Source: an uncultured Acidimicrobiales bacterium (GTDB taxonomy: Bacteria; Actinomycetota; Acidimicrobiia; Acidimicrobiales; SHLQ01). Taken from it: a stretch of 45,396 nucleotides of DNA. Positions within the stretch are counted from its first letter, which is position 1, and the number at the start of each line of letters is the position of its first letter. The notes beneath the pieces were generated by a model. It was not told the origin of the DNA and ran no database searches. It saw only the letters and a program-made list of their open reading frames with translations. The stretch is taken from positions 1 through 45,396 of the forward strand of contig CALGZB010000120.1 of assembly GCA_937934655.1 (NCBI GenBank), written 5' to 3'. Position numbers and translations under genes: made by a program. Shown one piece after another: positions 39,946 through 45,396 of the stretch.

Positions 39946-42099
39946 GTGATCGATACTTTTCCGCGTCAGAACGCCCGAACCCGTCGCTTTACCTGCGGAG
40001 CACCCCGCAATTTCTCCATTGCCGCCGACGGCTCGATGGTGTTGTTCCTTCGATCGGCTTCGGGAGACGACGCCGTCAACTCGCTGTGGGCCCTCGATAC
40101 AGCCACCGGCGATGAGCGGATAGTCGTCGACGCTCGAGCGCTTGGCGACGCCGAAGGACAACTCACCGAGGCCGAAAAGGCCCGCCGGGAACGGGCGCGA
40201 GAAGCGGGCGGAGGCATCGTCACCTACACCGCAACCCCCGACACCTCGAAAGCCTGCTTTGTGTTGGCAGGTCGGCTGTATGTGGTCGACACGGCCTCAG
40301 GCCAGACCACCGAGCTGACGACACCGGGAAACGCGTTCGATCCGCAGTTCGACGCCACCGGTAACAACGTGGCCTACGTTTCGGGCGCAACGCTGCGAAT
40401 GTCGGGTCCAGATGGCGATCGGCTGGTCATGAGCGAAGACGGCTCCGACATGCCTGACCCGGAGAGTTTGGTGTCGTGGGGGTCCGCCGAGTTTGTGGCC
40501 GCCGAGGAAATGGGTCGAGGCCGGGGCTACTGGTGGTGTTCGGATGGCGAACGACTCTTGGTCGAGCGGGTCGATGCCAGCCCGATCAACGAATGGCATA
40601 TCGCTGCGCCGGTTGACCCAGGTGCCGCGCCCCGGTCGATTCGTTACCCGCAAGCTGGCTCGGCAAACGCTGCGGTCGATCTGGCAATCATCGGTCTCGA
40701 TGGTCAGCGGATCGACATCGACTGGCGACCTGGGGGACCACGCAATGCCGAGGGCGAGCCGCTCTGGGAATACTTGGCATCCGCTGCGTGGGGTGCCCGC
40801 CAGAACCCCTGGCTGGTGGTGCAGTCCCGCGATCAGAAAACCCTCGCAGTGCTCGACATCGATGCGGACTCTGGTCAGGTCTCCGAGATCCATCGCCAGA
40901 CCGATGATGCATGGGTCGAGCTGATCAGCGGAGTTCCCCGATGGACCAACGGTCGGTTGATGACGTCAGTCCTTGTGGATGACACGGTGTCGCTGGCCCT
41001 CGACGGCACGGTGTTTTCCCCGGCCGGGCTTCAGGTCCGCCGGGTACTGCAATCGTCGAATGACGCGGTGGTTGTTGCAGGGGGCTACGACGCAACCGAG
41101 ACGCAGCTCTTCCGCGTTAGCTTCGATGGCGCCGTTACTGCGATCACCGAAGAACCCGGAGTACATAGCGCCGTGGTTGGCAAGGGCGGATCCGTCATCA
41201 TCTCGGCGACCATGGCTGCGCCGGGGTCGACGGCTACCTTCCTTCGATCCGCTGACCAACCCTCCGACGATGACGACGGCGGGCACGAACCTCGCGTCAT
41301 CACGTCGCATCGCGAGCAGCCGGTTCTTTCCCCCAAGGTCGCATTCCATATCGCGACCGAACAATCCATCAACGCTGCGGTTCTTTTGCCCGAGGGCGAC
41401 CACGCTCCGGGTTCGTTGCCGGTGCTACTCGACCCCTACGGCGGTCCGCACGCACTCCGGGTTCAAAAGGCCCAGTCGGCGATGTACGCCTCGCAGTGGT
41501 TTGCCGATCAGGGTTTCGCAGTCATCGTTGCCGACGGACGCGGCACCCCCGGACGCGGCCCAGCATGGGAACGAGCGGTACAGGGCGACCTGGCGGCGCC
41601 GGTGCTCGACGATCAGGTCGCGGTTCTTCACGAACTCGCAACCCAGTACCCACAGTTCGATCTGACTCGCGTGGCCATTCGGGGCTGGTCCTTTGGTGGG
41701 TATCTTGCGGCATTGGCGGTCCTGCAGCGGCCCGATGTGTTTCATGCAGCGATCGCTGGTGCGCCGGTAACCGAGTGGCGGCTTTACGACACGCACTACA
41801 CCGAGCGGTATCTCGGGCATCCCGCCACCGATGCAGCGGCATACGATCGCAGTTCGCTGCTTCCTCTCGCGGCCAAACTCACCCAGCCGCTCCTCCTCAT
41901 TCACGGACTCGCTGACGACAACGTTGTTGCCGCCCACACCTTGCAGTTGTCTCGTGCACTACTCGAGTCGGGCCGTGCTCACCAGGTTTTGCCACTCTCG
42001 GGGGTTACGCACATGACGCCCCAGGAAGAGGTTGCCGAAAATCTGTTGCTTCTTCAGGTCGACTTTCTTCGGTCGTCCTTGGGCATCCAACAGCCATGA
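39946..42099 (+). CDS. S9 family (dipeptidyl peptidase IV-like) serine peptidase
   Basis: The GTG at 39946 gives a 717-residue protein that starts FPRQNARTRRFTCG, as DPP IV-like proteins do; longer readings overlap the divergent gene. The N-terminal half is a beta-propeller. It includes the EAEKARRERARE insert typical of bacterial members and AAEEMGRGRGYWW, which holds the Glu-Glu pair that anchors the substrate N-terminus in DPP IV. The C-terminal alpha/beta-hydrolase has the nucleophile Ser in IRGWSFGGYLAAL (about residue 582), Asp in LLLIHGLADDNV and His in GVTHMTP. It has no signal peptide. It should release dipeptides, or single residues, from peptide N-termini in the cytoplasm. Confidence 0.92.
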   Translation: MIDTFPRQNARTRRFTCGAPRNFSIAADGSMVLFLRSASGDDAVNSLWALDTATGDERIVVDARALGDAEGQLTEAEKARRERAREAGGGIVTYTATPDTSKACFVLAGRLYVVDTASGQTTELTTPGNAFDPQFDATGNNVAYVSGATLRMSGPDGDRLVMSEDGSDMPDPESLVSWGSAEFVAAEEMGRGRGYWWCSDGERLLVERVDASPINEWHIAAPVDPGAAPRSIRYPQAGSANAAVDLAIIGLDGQRIDIDWRPGGPRNAEGEPLWEYLASAAWGARQNPWLVVQSRDQKTLAVLDIDADSGQVSEIHRQTDDAWVELISGVPRWTNGRLMTSVLVDDTVSLALDGTVFSPAGLQVRRVLQSSNDAVVVAGGYDATETQLFRVSFDGAVTAITEEPGVHSAVVGKGGSVIISATMAAPGSTATFLRSADQPSDDDDGGHEPRVITSHREQPVLSPKVAFHIATEQSINAAVLLPEGDHAPGSLPVLLDPYGGPHALRVQKAQSAMYASQWFADQGFAVIVADGRGTPGRGPAWERAVQGDLAAPVLDDQVAVLHELATQYPQFDLTRVAIRGWSFGGYLAALAVLQRPDVFHAAIAGAPVTEWRLYDTHYTERYLGHPATDAAAYDRSSLLPLAAKLTQPLLLIHGLADDNVVAAHTLQLSRALLESGRAHQVLPLSGVTHMTPQEEVAENLLLLQVDFLRSSLGIQQP

Positions 42100-42134
42100 A
42101 GCCGAAGAGCCGTAACCCTCGGTCCGGCAGTTGG

Positions 42135-43181
42135 TCAACCCAGAACCGTGATCTCGGTCGCTTTCAGCGAGGCCCAACAGTGGGTTCCGGCGGCGAGTCC
42201 GAGGTCGGCCACTGCTCCCGGGGTTACCAAGGCCGCCGATTCGACCGGGCCCGCTAGCTCGACCCTCACCCGTCCGCCCAGATCGACCAAGTCACCAACC
42301 TGCGCCGGCCAGACGTTGCGGGCGCTTCCCTGCGGTTTGTTGCGGTGCAAAGTGATGGCGCTCGGCGAAAAGGTTAGATGTACCGCGCCGTCTGCCGTGG
42401 TGGCCGTGATGAGCTGTGCGCCTGTGGCAAGGGTGACCTCGGTGCCAAGAGCAGTGCCGCTGATGAGGTTGGTGCCGAGCAGATCGGCGGCAAAGGATGT
42501 GGCTGGCGATGCAGCGACATCATCGGGCGTGCCGCTCTGGGCAACCGCCCCGTCCTGCATCACAACGAGCTGATGACTGAGCACTCGAACCTCGACAGGG
42601 TCGTGGGTGACCATTACCGTCACCGTTTCATCGGGCGTGTGATCGATGAGCGCTCGCTGGAGCTGCGAGCGGGTCTCGACGTCGACTGCGCCAAACGGTT
42701 CGTCGAGCAGAAGCACCTTTGGCCGAGCAGCCAGCGCTCGGGCAAGCGCGACGCGTGCGCGTTGGCCACCCGAAAGGTGGGTCGGCGTGCGGTCCGCCAG
42801 CATCGTGAGGTCGAAGGCATCGAGGAGACCCGAGACGGTGGCCCGTCGGTCTGCGGTTGCGATGCCTTGGGCTTCGAGAGCGAAACCAACATTTCGTGCC
42901 ACGGTGAGTTTGTCGAACAGCCGGTGATCCTGGAACACCATGCCCACCGATCGACCCTGTGGAGCGACGGGGGGCGCTGACCCACCGCTGTCGTACCGGG
43001 TTCCATGAACGGTAAGTGCGCCGGTGTTCAGGCCAAGGAGGCCGGCGATGAGTCGGAGCACGGTGCTTTTGCCGGACCCGTTGGGTCCGATCAGCGTGGT
43101 GCGTTGGCCTGGTTCGGCGGCGAGCTCGATGTCGAGCGTGAAGTCACCGACCTGACAGGTCCCGGAGAGGTGCAGGCTCAT
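42135..43181 (-). CDS. modC: Molybdate ABC transporter ATP-binding protein
   Basis: The ATG at 43181 overlaps the modB stop as ATGA and is preferred to a GTG four codons earlier. The 348-residue ATPase has Walker A GPNGSGKST, the Q-loop VFQDHRLFD, the signature LSGGQRARVALARAL, Walker B VLLLDEPFG and the H-loop MVTHD. A C-terminal TOBE/MOP-like domain from about residue 250 (ITLHRNKPQGSARNVWPAQV) is typical of ModC and binds molybdate to regulate transport. The gene order regulator-modA-modB-modC, with four-base overlaps throughout, makes the assignment firm. Tungstate or sulfate uptake cannot be excluded by sequence alone. Confidence 0.9.
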   Translation of the reverse strand: MSLHLSGTCQVGDFTLDIELAAEPGQRTTLIGPNGSGKSTVLRLIAGLLGLNTGALTVHGTRYDSGGSAPPVAPQGRSVGMVFQDHRLFDKLTVARNVGFALEAQGIATADRRATVSGLLDAFDLTMLADRTPTHLSGGQRARVALARALAARPKVLLLDEPFGAVDVETRSQLQRALIDHTPDETVTVMVTHDPVEVRVLSHQLVVMQDGAVAQSGTPDDVAASPATSFAADLLGTNLISGTALGTEVTLATGAQLITATTADGAVHLTFSPSAITLHRNKPQGSARNVWPAQVGDLVDLGGRVRVELAGPVESAALVTPGAVADLGLAAGTHCWASLKATEITVLG

Positions 43182-43984
43182 CGAGGTAGCCACCGATTTC
43201 GTGTTACCAGGAGCACGCCGAGCGATACCGCCACCAGAACCAGACTCAGGGCGATCGCTGCGTCGGGGTCGCTTTCGAGTGCCAGGAAGATCTCGAGGGG
43301 CAAGGTTCTAGTTTTGCCGGCCCGGTTTCCCGCAAAGGTGATGGTGGCACCGAATTCTCCGAGCGCTCGCGCCCAGGCAAGCGCAAGGCCAGCGACCAGC
43401 GATCCTTTGATGTGGGGAAGGGTGATCCGCCGCATGATGAAGCCCGGCGATGCGCCAAGTGTCGCTGCTGCTTCTTCGATGTCGGAGTCGGCCTCGCGCA
43501 GCGCGGCCTCGACGGTGGTCACGAAGAACGGCAGGGCCACGAATGCGGCAGCGAGTACGGCGGCGGTCGTGGTGCCGAGCAGCGTGATGCCGAACCAACG
43601 ATCGAGGGCCGACCCGACGAACCCTCGGCGCCCAAGCGCAAACAACAAGGCGGTTCCGCCAACTACCGGAGGGAGCACCATGGGAAGAAGCACCAGTGCT
43701 CGCACGATTCGTTGGCCCCGAAACGTTGACCTTGCGAGCAGCCACGCCAAAGGGAACCCGAGGAGCACGACGAGCACGATGGCTGCACTGCTCACGATGA
43801 GCGAAAGGCGGAGTGCGGTGAGCGCCGAGGTGCTGGTGAGCAGTGTCCACATCCGACTCCACGGTGCCCGCTCGACCAATCCAACGAGTGGCAGCAGGAG
43901 CAGTAAAAGCGCAAGCGTGGAACCGGCGGCCACGAGCCGGGGTGGCTTGTTGATCGACGGCGTTTTTGGGGTCGGGTGGTTCAT
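43178..43984 (-). CDS. modB: Molybdate ABC transporter permease
   Basis: The 268-residue membrane protein has about six hydrophobic segments: LVAAGSTLALLLLLLPLVGL, a second starting ALRLSLIVSSAAIV, and further ones through the middle. The permease-to-ATPase coupling loop is EAALREADSDIEEAAATLGASP, followed by FGATITFAGN, the signature of the ModB/CysW family. It starts at ATG 43984, overlapping the modA stop by four bases, and its own stop overlaps modC likewise. It forms the channel through which ModA-delivered oxyanion enters, powered by ModC. Confidence 0.92.
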   Translation of the reverse strand: MNHPTPKTPSINKPPRLVAAGSTLALLLLLLPLVGLVERAPWSRMWTLLTSTSALTALRLSLIVSSAAIVLVVLLGFPLAWLLARSTFRGQRIVRALVLLPMVLPPVVGGTALLFALGRRGFVGSALDRWFGITLLGTTTAAVLAAAFVALPFFVTTVEAALREADSDIEEAAATLGASPGFIMRRITLPHIKGSLVAGLALAWARALGEFGATITFAGNRAGKTRTLPLEIFLALESDPDAAIALSLVLVAVSLGVLLVTRNRWLPR

Positions 43985-44739
43985 GGTGCGAGGAACCCCC
44001 AGCGGGCCAAGATCTCTTGACCCGGCATCGAGAGAACGAAGTCGATGAACTCCTGAGCCAGTGCGGGGTTTGCTGCTTCCTCGAGACGCACGATCAGGTA
44101 CGGGTTCACGAAGGTGTCCAGGCCTTCAAGGTCGATGATCTGCACGTCGCTGGTGATGGCATCGGTGAGGTACACAAAGCCGGCATCGACCTCGCCGGTT
44201 TCAACTTTGCTGAGTACCGATCTGACGTTGGTCTCTTCGGTGGCCGGCTCAATCTGCAGACCCAACATCTTCTGGGCTTCTCCGGCGAGGCGGCCGCACG
44301 GAACCTGGGGCGAGCATTGCGCTATCGAAGCAGCGGTCAACTGCCCGGGGAGATCGCTTGGGTCCGCTGTAACCAGGTCGGCTGGATCGTCAGATGGAGT
44401 TACCAACGCGAGCCGATTGCGGGTGAACAGCACAGGCGCCTCGGCACGCCCGGCATCGACGATACGGTCCATCGTGTCTCGATCGGCAGCGGCGAACACG
44501 TCCGGCCGGTTTCCTTCGATGATGCCGGTTGCCAGCGTCGAACTTCCGGCGGCATTGAGTTCGACGATGAGACCGGCCCGGTCGGTGCCAGGCTCATCGA
44601 TGAAGGCTTCGATCAATTCAGTGAATGCTGGTTCAAGCGAACTCGCAGCGTCGATGGTGAGGCTGGGCGAGTCGCTACCGCAGCCAGCGAGCGCAATCAA
44701 GGCGATGGAGCCAATGAGGCCCAGCAGCACTGCCCTCAA
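43981..44739 (-). CDS. modA: Molybdate-binding lipoprotein
   Basis: The product has a lipoprotein signal (GLIGSIALIALAGC, lipobox LAGC, so it is held on the outer face of the membrane). The ModA core follows: LTIDAASSLEPAFTELIEAF, AAGSSTLATGIIEGNRPDVFAAADRDTM and NRLALVTPSDDP. These Ser-rich loops hold the oxyanion. The first codon is TTG at 44739, overlapping the regulator stop; a GTG three codons further is also possible. The translated length of about 252 residues is normal. It binds molybdate (or tungstate) and hands it to ModB. Confidence 0.92.
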   Translation of the reverse strand: MRAVLLGLIGSIALIALAGCGSDSPSLTIDAASSLEPAFTELIEAFIDEPGTDRAGLIVELNAAGSSTLATGIIEGNRPDVFAAADRDTMDRIVDAGRAEAPVLFTRNRLALVTPSDDPADLVTADPSDLPGQLTAASIAQCSPQVPCGRLAGEAQKMLGLQIEPATEETNVRSVLSKVETGEVDAGFVYLTDAITSDVQIIDLEGLDTFVNPYLIVRLEEAANPALAQEFIDFVLSMPGQEILARWGFLAP

Positions 44740-45134
44740 CGGTCGGGGCGCTCGATGATGACGTTGGTAGCTTTCACCGCAGCCACGGCCATCACCCCAA
44801 CTTCGAGTCCGAGGTCACGAACCGCTTCGGCCGAAATAAGTGCGACGATTCGGTTCGGTCCGGATTGGAGTTCGACCTGGGCCATAACCGTGTCGGCCGT
44901 GACCCGAGTGACGAGCCCGAGGAACCGATTCCGTGCCGAGAGCTCGGCGGCGGAGTCGTCGGTAGCGGCCTCGGCGCGTTCAAGTGCGAATCGGGCGAGC
45001 TCGTCGCCCGCGATTCGCCGTTGCCCGCCCGAGGTGCGTGTGGTGGCTACAAGGTCATCGTCGGCCCACCGGCGGAGCGTATCGACGCCGACCCCAAGGA
45101 CCGTCGCCGCTTCACCTAACCGAAACTCCTGCAT
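44736..45134 (-). CDS. HTH-TOBE molybdate-responsive regulator
   Basis: The 132-residue protein has an N-terminal MerR-like helix-turn-helix (FRLGEAATVLGVGVDTLRRW, then GGQRRIAGDELARFA). A C-terminal MOP/TOBE domain from about residue 66 (ARNRFLGLVTRVTADTVMAQ, AVKATNVIIER) is the small beta-barrel that binds molybdate or tungstate. Heading the mod operon, it likely senses oxyanion and controls uptake genes, a minimal analogue of ModE. The start at ATG 45134 is well placed. The AT-rich stretch 45135-45180 upstream probably contains the operon promoter, but I see no clear ModE-type palindrome. Confidence 0.85.
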   Translation of the reverse strand: MQEFRLGEAATVLGVGVDTLRRWADDDLVATTRTSGGQRRIAGDELARFALERAEAATDDSAAELSARNRFLGLVTRVTADTVMAQVELQSGPNRIVALISAEAVRDLGLEVGVMAVAAVKATNVIIERPDR

Positions 45135-45268
45135 GCCAGAGTTTCAATCAAAATACCTAGCAAATGCAAGCTCAACCACCGCCACCCTCCGGTGCCAGGT
45201 GTAGGGGTTTTTGTGGTTGCTAAGCCACTGTGCGTGATGGTTGAGGCGGGATGGTGACTGAAAACAAC

Positions 45269-45298
45269 GAAGGGCCCTGGCTGGAGCCAGGACCCTTC
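45269..45298 (-). terminator. Terminator of the gene clipped by the right edge
   Basis: Arms gaagggccctggct (45269-45282) and agccaggacccttc (45285-45298) pair at 13 of 14 positions (the last a wobble) around a two-base loop. The minus strand continues with GTTGTTTTC. It lies 32 bases after the stop at 45331. Confidence 0.75.
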
Positions 45299-45330
45299 TC
45301 AGTAGTTGGTTTTCTTTCTGCTGGGCAGTG

Positions 45331-45396
45331 TTAGATCTTCTTCTTTTTCTCGCACTGTTGTGGCTTGCGATCCTTCTGCTTGCCACCGTCGCAGAT
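45331..45396 (-). CDS. C-terminal fragment of an unidentified Lys-rich protein
   Basis: A minus-strand frame open to the window edge ends at a TAA (45331-45333) and reads CDGGKQKDRKPQQCEKKKKI, with Ile before it. Two cysteines 13 residues apart and a lysine end are all that can be seen. The strong terminator just downstream supports a real gene end here. Confidence 0.5.
   Translation of the reverse strand: MCDGGKQKDRKPQQCEKKKKI

Noticed and set aside
45144-45386. 80-codon minus-strand frame at the right edge
   Set aside because: It crosses a strong terminator hairpin and overlaps the clipped Lys-rich gene end in another frame, with no recognisable protein features.

Overview
The window looks like chromosomal DNA of a high-GC actinobacterium, most likely an Acidimicrobiia-type lineage (order not provable from sequence alone). 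The signs are a Ski2-like helicase with a DUF3516-type C-terminus, many GTG starts, a surface protein ending in an LAxTG-type sortase signal, an ArfA-like BON/OmpA protein, and abundant acyl-CoA genes. Genes are densely packed with frequent 4-base ATGA overlaps. I see no tRNA, rRNA, CRISPR array, transposase, phage gene or integrase, so this reads as ordinary core/accessory chromosome, not an island.

Layout. 1-156: tail of a PatB/MalY-type aminotransferase. 172-7064 (minus): a tyrosine autokinase of the Wzz/BY-kinase type, the helicase, an M16-like peptidase and an unknown protein. Divergent to it, 7226-10645 (plus): a DUF4012 membrane protein and a sortase-type surface protein, closed by a strong terminator. 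10774-14444: a molybdopterin oxidoreductase translationally coupled to a CbbX-like AAA ATPase. 14383-16987 (minus): Maf, a DusB-type tRNA dihydrouridine synthase and a nitroreductase. 17089-21810 (minus): a two-gene envelope module, an ArfA-like BON/OmpA protein followed by a 937-residue membrane-anchored coiled coil built of 14-residue repeats and ending in two helix-hairpin-helix domains. 22247-23851: a secreted N-acetylmuramoyl-L-alanine amidase.

23996-37247 is rich in CoA chemistry: an HMG-CoA-synthase-like/DUF35 fusion that has lost its catalytic cysteine, a thiolase, a crotonase, an AcuI-type reductase, a 2-methylfumaryl-CoA isomerase (Mct)-like CoA transferase and two acyl-CoA ligases. 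A site-2 protease and several membrane or secreted proteins lie between them. 37269-38096 is a sigma-factor-like protein carrying its own C-terminal membrane anchor, with a G-quadruplex motif just upstream. 38464-39905 holds two unknown genes and a C-run/hairpin region. 39946-42099 is an S9 peptidase. 42135-45134 (minus) is a molybdate uptake operon (HTH-TOBE regulator, modA, modB, modC), which fits the molybdoenzyme at 10774. The right edge clips a Lys-rich C-terminus with its terminator.

The best candidates for something undescribed are the membrane-tethered sigma-like protein, the BON/OmpA plus coiled-coil/HhH pair, the HMGCS-DUF35 fusion beside a thiolase, and the molybdoenzyme-AAA pair. 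Family assignments come from reading motifs, not from database searches.
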